Source: Stentor coeruleus (taxonomy: Eukaryota; Ciliophora; Heterotrichea; Heterotrichida; Stentoridae). From it: a stretch of DNA of 51,521 bases. Below the pieces are notes generated by a model. The model was not told the origin of the DNA. It searched no databases and was given only the letters and a program-made list of their open reading frames with translations. The DNA lies in contig MPUH01000477.1 in the NCBI GenBank assembly GCA_001970955.1, forward strand, positions 1 through 51,521, read 5' to 3'. A program made the position numbers and the translations under genes. Position 1 is the stretch's first letter, and each line of letters begins with the position of its first letter. This document shows positions 1 to 10,247 of this stretch, one piece after another.

Positions 1-2150
1 GCTTAGAATTATTAAAGTACTCTGCTTCAAGTAAAACCTTTAATTCTCTCACAAACTCTATATTACTTCATGGCTCTCATCTTAATTTTCTTATCTAACA
101 GATTCATAATACAACAATTTTTTGAAAACTTTATCATAAAGTGTTTAGAGAATCCCACAAAGCCACACTCAAGCAATGAAAAAGCCAGATTCTAAGCAGT
201 CTAAAAACTACCACTTTAGATTCGTGGAATTCCAGAAAAATAAATTCAACTAAAGAAGAAAAAAATAGGTTCCATCATAAAATCTTCAATCCTTCATTTT
301 TCCCCAATACCAGTCAACAACAATGAACTCTTCCTTAGATTTTTATCTTGTGAACTAAAAAATAAAATCATAATCCTAATGAATTTATGCCTTTCTGAAA
401 AAATTAAAAGTTTTAATCGGCCTTTTAAACAGTAAATTTTGCCACAAACGATGAAACAGCAAAAATTTTGCAAGGATTAAAAGAAGTTTAAGGTTTTTCT
501 GTTTGTATTTTCTAAGCCTTGCATGGGAAATTGAGATTTTTCAATTTTGCAAAAAAAATGAGCATTTATGGAGAAAGGATATTATCACATTTTTAATCAA
601 TTTAGTTCTATATAAGAAAAATCAAAGAAAATGCAAGAAACAATTTTACAGTTATTAAATTCTATCTAAAAAATAAACAAGTAATACCAAATAAAAATAA
701 GTATATGCTTACCAAATTTATATTTGCAGTAAATGTTTTCCGTTCAATAAAATCATAATTTCTTGACATCATTTCACTATAGTATAATAATTTCTTAAGT
801 ATATTAATAAACTTGTATCAAATAATTTAGTTAAAATCAACAAACCCAAAAATCATCCATCATCATAAACTATCTTATTAACCTAATCCCATATCTAAAA
901 CTTACTTTTTTCATTCATAATTTCATTAATCATAATTCATTACCAAAATCATACTTCTTTTCCTACTAAATTCCCTAATTACATCTTAAAAACCCATCTA
1001 TTCTAACCAAAAATAATTAAAAAAAAGTTGAATTCACTCATAGAATCTTTTCTGTAATCATCCCAAAAGATCAACTGATAATCACATATTCCTACTCCTT
1101 AGGCTCATCATCCAAGATCCCACTTAAAATAGACTCTAAAGTTGACTTACAGAGGATGACAAAAAACGCTTAAAAAATGTTTACACTCACAACATCAATA
1201 AAGAAAGTAAATGTTCATCACATCCCAAAGTAATTATAATATAGAGCATGATGATATACTAAACAACTAGCAAGACGCACTAGAAAAGCTTCAAAGCATA
1301 ATCGAAAAAGTCTGCGATTTTGGGAAACCTTCCCAAAATGGAAAAGTTCACGAAACTGACCAGGAGAAAAAGTAAAATTGAAAATAAAAAAAGCAGAGGC
1401 GCAAAGAAATAAAGTCCTCAAGAAAGCAAGGGAATCTTGATTTTTTGTATAAACTAGATATAAATTGAAGCAGTTAAAGAAAAAAAATTATGAGTATGGT
1501 GACCGTGAAAGAAAATTTTATGTATTCAGACATTAATTAGATTTTGTATATTTATATCTTCAAAAATATTTCATAGTTTTGATAAAATTATTTCATAAAT
1601 TCCAAGCATTCTGCTTATCGAAATAAATTTAATAAGTTTGTCCTTTATATCTAAAGTATTTTGAAGATTTAAAGGATTTTGAATAATTTTACTCCAGGCA
1701 CTTTTGTATTTTTTTTAAGTGCCTGCATCAGGATCTTTGAAGTTTTGAATGATTGACTTTGAAATGCTTGTAATTTAATCTTCTTCAAGATTTTGATTAA
1801 TAAATTTAAACCTCGATTTCACGCTTACCTATGCTTTCATCTTTGTTATAAAGATTTAAAAATATAATTTCTTCAGTTTTTAAAATATAGATATGAATTG
1901 TCCTATTGCTCTGCGTTAATTACAAAAATTTGCATTGCTTTAACTTTACTATTCCGAATACTAAGCAAAAGTTCAATCTTTTTGAATGGAGTTTATAATT
2001 GAAAAAAACAGTTGCATAACCAGATAAACTTTTTAAAATCACCACAATTACTCTTTGTGTATTTGAAAATATTTTATCATCTTTATATAAAATTAAAATT
2101 TCTCGAACAATTCAATACCCTAAGCACTTTGAAAATTTTTTTTCTAGGAT
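1..2150. other. Non-coding AT-rich region
   Basis: No gene can be supported. About 840-1020 is C-rich and G-poor on the plus strand, resembling the 5' flanks of plus-strand genes elsewhere in the window, but no clear gene follows it. A weak frame around 1211-1465 is broken by TAG, TAA and TGA. A perfect hairpin at 1695-1725 is listed separately. Confidence 0.6.
1695..1725. repeat. Perfect 9-bp hairpin with T-rich loop
   Basis: CAGGCACTT at 1695-1703 is followed by a 13-nt T-rich loop and its exact reverse complement AAGTGCCTG at 1717-1725. The stem is GC-rich for this AT-rich DNA. It could be a structured RNA or a transcription-end structure. No adjacent gene tells which, and a chance origin is possible. 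Confidence 0.5.
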
Positions 2151-2688
2151 ATGATTAATTTTACTTTGATTGATAAAATTATTCTATCATATTCTACTCT
2201 CAGATTCTGTGGTAAAATCGAGATGAAAGATAGAAAAATTGTTGAAGATTCTATACTTTGTGATAGAGTTGATAAAGTTAAAATTATTGTGAGGATTTAT
2301 GGACAGTCCAAGATGATTTATAGGAAAAAATATGGAGAAAAGCATGAACTTAATGACTAAGTAATAAAAAACTATGCTAAAGAAGTGTTTAATTTGTATA
2401 AAGACCAAAAAAATCAGGCTGTTGATACTGAGGAATTAGAAGACACGATTGCATTGTATGGGGTAAAATTAGAAGATGATGAACTTAGGCTGCTTGCTAA
2501 AGAATGTAAACCTGAAGGTAATCAAAGAATAGGCATATCAAGTATTTTGTAATGCTGCTATGATTATTATGGCTTCTAGGAAACTAAGGCCTGAATTTGT
2601 TACTAGGGTAGTATTAACAAGGCATTTCCAAGAAGGTCGAGGGAAAAAAGTCCAAGATACTAGCATAATCAATATAAAAATATCTTAA
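2151..2688 (+). pseudogene. Degraded EF-hand-like reading frame
   Basis: A 69-codon frame starting at 2151 ends at a TAA (2358-2360), then continues open in the same frame for about 63 codons. That stretch is acidic and EF-hand-like, with fragments such as YKDQKNQAVDTEELEDTI and LLAKECKPEG. It stops at 2550-2552. The neighbouring frame then continues the motif as CNAAMIIMASRKLRPEF and runs to a TAA at 2686-2688. A single missing T in the run near 2545-2548 would join the two parts. One stop plus one frameshift suggests a decaying calmodulin/centrin-like gene. An assembly error at the T run, or a real gene with an intron I cannot define, remains possible. The family call rests on an impression of helix-loop-helix spacing and is weak. 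Confidence 0.35.
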
Positions 2689-3180
2689 TAAACCTAGTCT
2701 CATTAATAAATCTCAAAAGCATATCTTTAACACTGATTGATTATACTGAACTAAATGTAAATATTGATACCTCCTGCATATTGAATAAAATATTAAAATA
2801 AACTCCATTAATCGTGAGTTTGAGTAAAATTACCTTTGCTTATAAGACTTGATATGCTATTTGAATAGGTTCTGATTTTATTTTCTTGATAATCATCGAT
2901 TAATAAGGTCGAAATGCCGAAATTTTTATATTTTACAGCTTGGATTAATTGGCATACACATAATCAGCAGGCCTATACCTTTGAGATATATAGTAAATCC
3001 TGTTAGGTTTAAAGCATATTATTGAAGTATGTTATAAGCTAATCAAAGAATCCAATGACAACCATAACTCTCTTCGAATATAGACTTACATTTTGAGCCA
3101 ACTTAGATATTTGGAATTAAGTTTATTGAAAATTGTCAGACCAGCACTTTATCAAAAATTCCTAAATCTTAATAAATAAA
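2689..3180. other. Intergenic, nothing recognised
   Basis: AT-rich sequence between the degraded EF-hand-like frame and the 3' end of the minus-strand tRNA-binding protein gene. No reading frame, repeat or RNA motif is convincing. Confidence 0.6.
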
Positions 3181-4044
3181 CTAAGAGATCCTTGAATTAG
3201 GGTGATTTGTCTTAATAAACCCAGCACTTGTGATAAGTTTCTTAAGCCCAAAGCAAGCATATCCTTCAGCATCAGTGCCAAAATATGCAATAGCCTTTTC
3301 CAAAACTTTCTTCTTAGGATTTAACGGGGCAAGTATCTGAGACTTCTCAGGTTTAACCATATCTTCAAGTCCAACCCTTTCTCCTATAGGTACATCTCCA
3401 GGTCTAACTAATTCTAACCCATGATCAACTTTATGTAAAGCCATAACCATGCCATTAGAATTAAATCCAGCAAGTTTTCTAGGTCTTAAATTAGCCATAA
3501 CACAAACATTTCCACTCATATCAGCAATAGGTACATATTGTTGTAAACCACTTCCTATTTCTCTTACAGAAGCTTCACCTACATCGATTTTTTCACAGTA
3601 AAGATTCTCGCTTGATGGATGTTTCCAACATTCAACAATTTTTCCAACACGAATGTCTATTTGAGGGAATAAATCATAAGGAGCTTTAGACATATCAACA
3701 GGGGCTTCTTCTTTATCGTGTGAGGTTTTTGCTTTTGATTCTTCGACTGGATGAGAAACTTCAGGCTTTTCTGAAGATGGTTGTTGGTCTTTGGATTCAA
3801 CTTTGATTGGAGTATCAGTGGGAATATTAGCTTGTGGGGTATCTTCAGCTTTAGATTCTTCGGGTTTGGTTAATAGTGCGCATTTTACTGCTACAGGAAT
3901 TTGCTCAGGTTCACTTGGTGGATTTAAAGGCTTTTCTACTTGATGCTGGCCAGAATGCTCTGATACTGGAGGATGTGAAAGACTTAGTCGGTCTTCGAGC
4001 TTTTGAATCATCTCGTCGAGTGCTGCAGTTGTTCTGGCCATCAT
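3181..4044 (-). CDS. EMAPII/AIMP1-like tRNA-binding protein
   Basis: 287 residues. About residues 121-287 form an OB-fold tRNA-binding domain of the EMAPII/Arc1p/AIMP1 type. The domain opens with IDIRVGKIVECWKHPSSENL and continues with VCVMANLRPRKLAGFNSNGM and LELVRPGDVPIGERV, all characteristic of the family. In other eukaryotes such proteins bind the tRNA elbow and act as cofactors for aminoacyl-tRNA synthetases. Residues 1-120 are a short helix followed by a Pro/Glu/Lys-rich, probably disordered linker. There is no GST-like, TyrRS or MetRS catalytic domain, so this is a free-standing cofactor. The stop is TAG. A second ATG follows the first immediately, so the start could lie one codon later. 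No intron is needed. The domain call is secure, and the multi-synthetase role is inference. Confidence 0.9.
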   Translation of the reverse strand: MMARTTAALDEMIQKLEDRLSLSHPPVSEHSGQHQVEKPLNPPSEPEQIPVAVKCALLTKPEESKAEDTPQANIPTDTPIKVESKDQQPSSEKPEVSHPVEESKAKTSHDKEEAPVDMSKAPYDLFPQIDIRVGKIVECWKHPSSENLYCEKIDVGEASVREIGSGLQQYVPIADMSGNVCVMANLRPRKLAGFNSNGMVMALHKVDHGLELVRPGDVPIGERVGLEDMVKPEKSQILAPLNPKKKVLEKAIAYFGTDAEGYACFGLKKLITSAGFIKTNHPNSRIS

Positions 4045-4408
4045 TTTTGTATATTACTAATATGGACTATGAGATTTAGGTTGACTAGTTTTGATAGAAG
4101 AAATTATGATTTATGGTGATTAGGATAAATTATTAGGAAAATTATTACTATGTTATGAGAATCTAATATTACTTAAGCAATAACTAATTATTCAATAAAA
4201 CTACTCTAATCACACGTTTAAAACAATATTTGTTAAGACTAGTATCTAATAATAAATACTCCCACTATAAAAAATACACTTTTTCATTCAAACCTAATAA
4301 CCCCAAACTTACATAAATAGCGTCTTGCCCACTCAATAAAAAATCCTAAGTATCACAATCATCTATTAATTGAAAAATTCTCTTCAGTATAATTAATATA
4401 ACTATAAT
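4045..4408. promoter_or_regulatory. Divergent intergenic region
   Basis: 364 bp between the divergent tRNA-binding protein (-) and SPRY protein (+) genes, so it should hold both promoters. The right half (about 4180-4370) is C-rich and G-poor on the plus strand, matching the 5'-flank composition of other genes here. No specific promoter element can be assigned. Confidence 0.5.
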
Positions 4409-5281
4409 ATGATAACTGATGAGAAATGGGTTTACACTTCATGGGGTTATGGCAAAGTACTAGATCAAAGTTTATCCAAAGCAGTTGTTCAATTGTCCTG
4501 GGGTGGAATAGGTTACCTAAACCCTTCTTCACTGCAATCATCAATCCACATAACAATAAAAACCTTTGTTCTTGACCGTAAAACCTTAAGTTTTAACTGG
4601 GAGATATCCAAAAACTTCTCTGAACTCTTTACTTTAATCCATAAAACTCTCTCTCTTCCTCCAACAATACAAATTTCTCTTATTCATACCCGAGGTAAAC
4701 TTATACACATCAACCCTTTCGATTCACCTTTTTCCCTAAAATTAAAGCCATACACCAAGTTTATTGGAATAACAAAACAAAGCTTTACTTGGGATATAAA
4801 AACCAAGTCTTCAAACATTGAGTTATTAGATGATTTATTAACTATTAAGAAAAAAGATGATAGTGAGATTAATTTTGATTCAATATTTGGTAATATAGAA
4901 TTAAATACAGGTGTTCAAGAATGGGATATTAAAATAGATTTTATTATTCAATATAATGAAGAAGAAGAAGTGTGTATTGGTGTTGCAAAAAAAACTTTTG
5001 GATTTAATGAAAATCTTTTAGATGGAGAATTTTGGGGGTTTATGTGTATTGGATGTAGAAAAATTGGTAATAAAATCCATGAGGAGTATGGGGAAAGAGT
5101 AGGTAATGGAGATGTTGTTAGGGTTAAATTGGAGTATAAAAATACAAAAGGTATACTTTCGTTTGAGAAAAATTATGTGGATTTAGGAATAGCTTTTAAT
5201 GATGTACCACAAAAAGTTTTCCCTGTAGTTATGATTAATTATCCAAAAATACACGTTTCGCTTAGAAGTGTAAGGTTTTAA
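4409..5281 (+). CDS. SPRY-domain protein with N-terminal WGYG segment
   Basis: 290 residues, TAA stop. The C-terminal part (about 155-290) reads as a B30.2/SPRY fold: CIGVAKKTFGF, then EFWGFMCIGCRKIGNKIHEE, then GDVVRVKLEYKNTKGILSFE and VFPVVMINYPK. This matches the family order of a small-residue strand, a W/G-rich strand, then 'GD.V.V.LD...G.LSF' and 'YP...'. SPRY domains usually mediate protein-protein interactions, often in ubiquitin ligase adaptors. The first 40 residues carry WVYTSWGYGKV and LSWGGIGYL, suggesting a small beta-barrel. Residues about 50-120 could be ubiquitin-like, which is a guess. No transmembrane segment is seen. Base composition changes sharply from C-rich at the 5' end to G-rich at the 3' end. 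The partner is unknown. Confidence 0.75.
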   Translation: MITDEKWVYTSWGYGKVLDQSLSKAVVQLSWGGIGYLNPSSLQSSIHITIKTFVLDRKTLSFNWEISKNFSELFTLIHKTLSLPPTIQISLIHTRGKLIHINPFDSPFSLKLKPYTKFIGITKQSFTWDIKTKSSNIELLDDLLTIKKKDDSEINFDSIFGNIELNTGVQEWDIKIDFIIQYNEEEEVCIGVAKKTFGFNENLLDGEFWGFMCIGCRKIGNKIHEEYGERVGNGDVVRVKLEYKNTKGILSFEKNYVDLGIAFNDVPQKVFPVVMINYPKIHVSLRSVRF

Positions 5282-5445
5282 AGGTTTATGGCAATATGAG
5301 ATAATGTATTCGTTAGTTTAGTTTTGATGATAAGATAGAATGATATGATTTAACAGGTGGAGGATGATCAGAAAAGAGGTGAATAGGTTTTGTGAGTGGT
5401 TGATAAGGGAAAATCTGAGAAAGATTAATAGAAATAATCAACAAA

Positions 5446-7679
5446 ATGCGGAAATCATGGAGTGCGAAAGGGTTTACAAATAGGTCAAGGCCTTTTTCAA
5501 AACAGGCTAGACAGAAAATCATACAAGTTTCTGTGTCTACTCAACGATTAAAACCATTAATAAGTGTCGACTTATCTACTTCTATGCCACGGCCAACAAC
5601 ATCAGGATCTATGTGGCTATCCTCTCGGACTAATCTCCAAAAAAACTTAATGAACGAAATTCCTGGTCTTAAAACTGAAGATGTAAAAAAAATTTATCAA
5701 GCAAAATGTAAGGATCTTGAAATACTATATAACAAAGATCAAGAATTACGGTTTCTTAATTTTTGCAGCAAATCTTTTGCTAATAGATCAATGGGGCTAA
5801 ACGAAAACGGTTTAGGAATCGAAAGTATTAAAATTATTTCACATATCCTTTTAAAAAACTCCTATTTCTGTCGACTAAACCTAAGCAAAAACAGCATAGG
5901 CGAGCAAGGTCTGTATTACCTGGCTAGAGTGCTTAAAAAAAACACATCAATCATTTCAGTTGACATAAGCAGTAATGATATAGGCATAGAAGGTAGTTCA
6001 AAATTTTTCGATAATCTTCGAGACAGCGAGTCTATAGTTTCAATCAGCATAGCTTCTTTAGAAGGTTTACACAGAAACCGTCTTGGAATCCTAGGTGCAG
6101 AGGCCGTAAGTAACTATTTGCGATACAATAAAGTGCTAACACATTTAAACATAAGCGATACCAGTATCGGTAGAGAAGGTTTTGAGCATATAATACAAGG
6201 TTTAGCTCATAACAAAACCTTAATTTCTTTAGACATAAGCAATAACGGTTTTTCATATCACAGTCTAGAAGATTTTTGCAATTCTCTCATTACAACAAAT
6301 CTAAATGAACTAAACTTATCAGGTAACAAAATCAGTAATAAAGGTAGTGAAATTTTTTCTAAACTCCTAGCAAGCCGACTAATAAAAACATCTCCATTAG
6401 TTAAAATTGACTTATCATCATGTGAAATATCTAGTCTAGGTGCATCAAGGATTTTTGAAAGTTTAGAAAACAATGCTTGTGCTATGAGTTTTAAATTCGA
6501 TAACAATGATATTGGTATATCAACAGGAGGGGCAATAGGTAAATGTTTACATATAAATAGTACTTTGAAATATCTTTCATTAAACAATTGCAATCTTAGA
6601 GATGATAATATCAACAAATTATGTGAAGGATTATGTTATAATATAAGTTTAGAAAAACTTAGACTATGTAAAAATACTATAACTGATATAGGGATTTTTA
6701 GTATAGCAGATATGCTTTGTAAGAATAAAAAACTTTTATCTTTGGATTTGGGGTATAATTTTATTAAAAACAAAGGGGGTATTGCTTTAGCTCAAGCATT
6801 AAGGAAGAATTCTACTATAGAAAAACTTTTTCTTACTGAGAATTCTATGAAAGATGAGACTGGGAGGATTTTTGCAGAAGTTACAAGGTTTAAAGGGAAT
6901 TTATTGATTATTGATTTGAATATGAATCCGATTAATTTGAAATATGTAAATGAGATTAAGGATAACTTGATGAGAAATAATTCGAATTATAATACGTTGC
7001 TATCACCAAGATTAAGGGTTGAAAATGAGAAATTAGGTATGTTTGACTATGGAATTGAAGATGTTAAAGAAAAAATTAAAGAAAAAATTAGGGAAAAGGC
7101 TGATATTCAGGAAAAAATATTGAAACAAACTGATAAACTGCAAAATACTATTGCTGAAGAGAAGGAAAAGTATAGATTTGTTAAAGAAGAGTTTATAGAA
7201 GCAAGAAATAAAAGCCAAGATTATAGTAAAATTCTTGAAAACACTATCCAAGAATCAGGTAAAGTTTGTTATATTGGAGAAAAAGATATTAAAGATCTCC
7301 AAGATGCTATATCTTTAGTTGCCATTGAGATAATAAAACTTGAAAAAATAAGTAATTTTTATACAGAAAAACAAATAAAAGAAGACTTTGGCATGAAACG
7401 ATCTAAGTTTGTTAGTGAAATTGAAACAATAGGTTATTACAAAAAAGATGCAGAAATTCATAGGGATAATCTTTTAAGTTCTTTAGAGATTTGTAGGAAC
7501 AAAATCAGGTCTATGAAAGAAGAAATCAATATGATTAAAAACCCAAGAAAAGCTTATGAAGAAAGAAAACAATCTCAGTCAAGGAAAAAGCCAAGGNAAA
7601 ACAATCTCAGTCAAGGAAAAAGCCAAGGCCACGTTCTCCTTCAAAACCATCGATGAGAATAATAAGTGCAGCTAGGTAA
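5446..7679 (+). CDS. RNI-type leucine-rich-repeat protein with coiled-coil tail
   Basis: After collapsing a 31-bp duplication around the N at 7597, the gene reads 733 codons to a TAA at 7677-7679, ending in the basic tail SRKKPRPRSPSKPSMRIISA. Residues about 115-510 hold roughly a dozen ribonuclease-inhibitor-type repeats of about 28 residues, e.g. CRLNLSKNSIGEQGLYYLAR, LDISNNGFS, LNLSGNKISNKG and SLDLGYNFIKNKGGIALAQA. Residues about 530-715 are a Glu/Lys-rich coiled coil. The basic first 60 residues have no recognised domain. RNI-type LRR plus coiled coil occurs in axonemal and basal-body proteins, but no family can be named. It lies 164 bp after the SPRY gene on the same strand. Without collapsing, the frame appears to end in a false 736-codon product at 7656. 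Confidence 0.85.
7566..7628. repeat. 31-bp direct duplication flanking N at 7597
   Basis: 7566-7596 is repeated exactly at 7598-7628 with a single N between. Collapsing the pair restores the C-terminal frame of the LRR gene, so this is an unmerged contig overlap rather than a biological repeat. Confidence 0.9.
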
Positions 7680-7822
7680 TATATTTTGATTATGTTGTAT
7701 TGATTTATAATGAAAATATTAAATTTTTATGATTTGTTAAGAGGATAAAGNAGCCAAGGCCACGTTCTCCTTCAAAACCATCGATGAGAATAATAAGTGC
7801 AGCTAGGTAATATATTTTGATT
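7621..7822. repeat. 71-bp repeat with two different 3' continuations (N at 7751)
   Basis: 7621-7691, the LRR gene C-terminus and stop, recurs at 7752-7822 after an N at 7751. The two copies are followed by unrelated sequence: ATGTTGTATTG from 7692 and TTACTGG from 7823. This is not a simple end overlap. Either 7692-7750 is a mis-assembled tail, or two molecule classes with different 3' flanks exist. Confidence 0.75.
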
Positions 7823-8954
7823 TTACTGGTAAGATTATATGGTTTTTAATTATCGCATAAGGTAAAAAAAATTTTAAATTTTTTTCTGGAAAAGTTGGAA
7901 CGTATGTGAAAGCAAGGGATATTTGAGATTTTCGGAAAATGTTATTCGTATGAGAAAAAAATAATGTTTTGAATGAGAAATAAAATATTTTGGTAAAAAA
8001 AGATTTAATGTAGGGATGAAAAAAAGATTCTGTATTTTTTTGTGTATTAGCTTTAACTTTTAGGATAAGATTTCATATAGTTATAAATAAAATCTAAGTT
8101 TCTTAGAGACATCAAAAGTTTCTGTAAATGACTACTTTTTATAATATTTTCTAATTGGCTTAAAAAGGAAAGTTCCCTGCTTTTTTAGGAATTGAATTCA
8201 TGATTGTAGTATAATTGTTATGAAGTTTTTAGATAATTTCCGAAAATAACAATAAATCTAGGAAAATAAAATCATCCTAAATGCATTTCGAATAGAGGAA
8301 GTATAGAGAGCATATCAAAAATACAAAAATTTTGTTATTTTAGTATTTTTAATATTGAATTGAAAGGTAAGTACTCTTAATCAAGTAAAAAATACATTAC
8401 TATACCTTTATTATCCAATAAAAGGTGCATTCACGAAGCTTACCTCAAAGTAAAATGAAAATACTATTTTATTAGTTAAAAAGTATATTGAAACCAAAAA
8501 ATCAACTAGACATAAAAAAAACCACACAATAAATCATAAATTATACAAAACACACACAAACACCAACTACTAAAAGGCAAATCTAATAAAACTAAACAAA
8601 TATGGTATCCTGCTCATGTTAGTTATAAAACTCAAACTAGAAAAATGTAAAAACTCTCCACTTACAATCCAATAAACCACTTCTCGAACCTAATACAAAA
8701 ATCACCACAACTTTAAATCTAAATCTGATCTCATCAATCACAACCTCATACAAAATCCCATTCTATCCATCCTTCCAAAATCACACTTTCCACCATTTTC
8801 TCAAAAAAATCATTTTCTTCCCAACCATCCTCATCACTTCATTCAAAACCTCATCTCTCTCACAATTTCCTTCCAAACCATAAAATTCACCACAAAAATT
8901 TCTCTCAATCAAATTCCTCTTTTTACTTAAGTTTTTGTTAATTCCCTATAATAA
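7823..8954. promoter_or_regulatory. Intergenic region ending in G-depleted 5' flank
   Basis: No gene seen. From about 8640 to the OSBP start the plus strand becomes C-rich and almost free of G. In 8701-8940 I count about 75 C and 3 G. It is presumably the upstream and 5'-UTR region of the OSBP gene. No discrete promoter element is identified. Confidence 0.6.
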
Positions 8955-10062
8955 ATGGTTTCTCCATGTAGATGGCCTGAAGCACATCCACAAGGTGGAT
9001 TAAATTTAAATGAAGATGAAAAATCTAGGTCTATAGTAGTTGAAATCCTAAAATCTATGGGTCGTAAGATTCTAGAAGGTAAATTCAACGACATTATGCG
9101 AATTTCTCGCCCAGCATGTATTTCTTATCCAATGACTTACCTCCAAGCCGCAAGCCGTGATTTTTCATATTGTCGATTTCTAGCTCAAGCCGCTATGGAA
9201 TCTGATCCAATATTAAGACTTCAGTTTATATGTGCATTTATTATTAGCGGTCTTCATATAAACCCTACAGAATTCAAAAACAAACCTCCACTTAACCCTA
9301 TATTAGGTGAAACATATACTGCAGAACTTAGCGATGGGACAAAAATCTGGCTTGAACAAACTTGTCATCATCCACCTATTACCCATTGGTATATGGTTGG
9401 GCCTAATAATCTTTATGTTTTTCATGGACATGGGCAAATTATTGCTGGGTTATCTGGACCTAATACAATAAAAGCTGGAAAACAAGGTAAGCATGTTATA
9501 AGATTTAGTAATGGAGATGTTATTGAATATACTGCACCAAATATGAAAATCTCAGGAGTCGTTTTAGGACAAAGAAATGTGAATTTTCATGGGACGTTTG
9601 AAGTGACTGATGTGAAGAATAAAATTGTTGCGAGGTTTATTTTTGAGAAAGACCCTGGGGTTTTGAATNTTTATTTTTGAGAAAGACCCTGGGGTTTTGA
9701 ATTCGATTAAAGGGAAATTGACTGGGTTTTTAAGTGCGAAAAAACAGATTCCGAGTGACTTTTTTAATGTGAAAATCTGCATGGTTAACCATAATAATGG
9801 GATAGAGAAAGAGATATGTGAAGGATTTGGCTCTTGGTTAGAATATTTGAAGTTTGGAAATAGGGTTTATTGGAGTATTGATATGAAGCCAGAAGAAAAT
9901 TGGGTTGTGAGTTTAGATCATCTGCCTTCAGATTCTATATATAGAGAAGACTTACAGCATTTGAAACAAGAAAATGAAATCCAGGCACAGGTAGAAAAAG
10001 ACAGACTTGAAAATATACAGAGAAGAGATAAAACTTTAAGGGCACAAAATGCTGGTCAGTAG
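8955..10062 (+). CDS. Oxysterol-binding protein-related protein (ORP/Osh4-like)
   Basis: Reads as 357 residues once the 33-bp duplication plus N at 9669 is collapsed. As given, the frame shifts there and the gene falls into two pieces (8955-9680 and 9697-10062). It is essentially a bare OSBP-related lipid-binding domain. NPILGETY (about residues 114-121) is the family 'NP.LGE' motif, and EQTCHHPPI (about 134-142) is the OSBP signature normally written EQVSHHPP. Later landmarks are VNFHGTFEV and SFNG-like loops. There is no PH domain, ankyrin repeat or FFAT motif, as in short yeast Osh4-type proteins. Such proteins exchange sterol or PI4P between membranes at contact sites. It is convergent with eRF1, 185 bp apart. 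The stop is TAG. Confidence 0.95.
9636..9702. repeat. 33-bp direct duplication flanking N at 9669
   Basis: 9636-9668 is repeated exactly at 9670-9702. Removing 34 nt brings both halves of the OSBP-related gene into one frame, so this is a contig-join artefact. Confidence 0.92.
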
Positions 10063-10247
10063 TTTATTTTTACGAAGTAAAATATAATAAGAATTTATGG
10101 ATAAAAATAATAATTTTCTTTATAAAACCATAGCATCTGCTAATTTCCTATATAAAACTCATTACTTTTACTCATAAAATCACATATCTTTTAGAACAAT
10201 AACAAATCATAATCACAATCTTAATGAAAGAGCATCTTATATTAAGC

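Noticed and set aside
1218-1421. 67-codon minus-strand frame
   Set aside because: Phe/Cys-rich shadow of the weak plus-strand frame, no gene-like features.
1211-1465. Coding-like frame (QDALEKLQSIIEKV and GKPSQNGKVHETD) on the plus strand
   Set aside because: Broken by TAG, TAA and TGA within 85 codons, no recognisable family, and the A-rich composition favours such runs. Not enough to call a pseudogene.
2518-2532. GTAATCAAAGAATAG as a 15-nt intron in the EF-hand-like frame
   Set aside because: Removing 15 nt keeps the same frame and does not bypass the stop at 2550, and it lacks the C/A pattern before position 10 seen in the supported introns.
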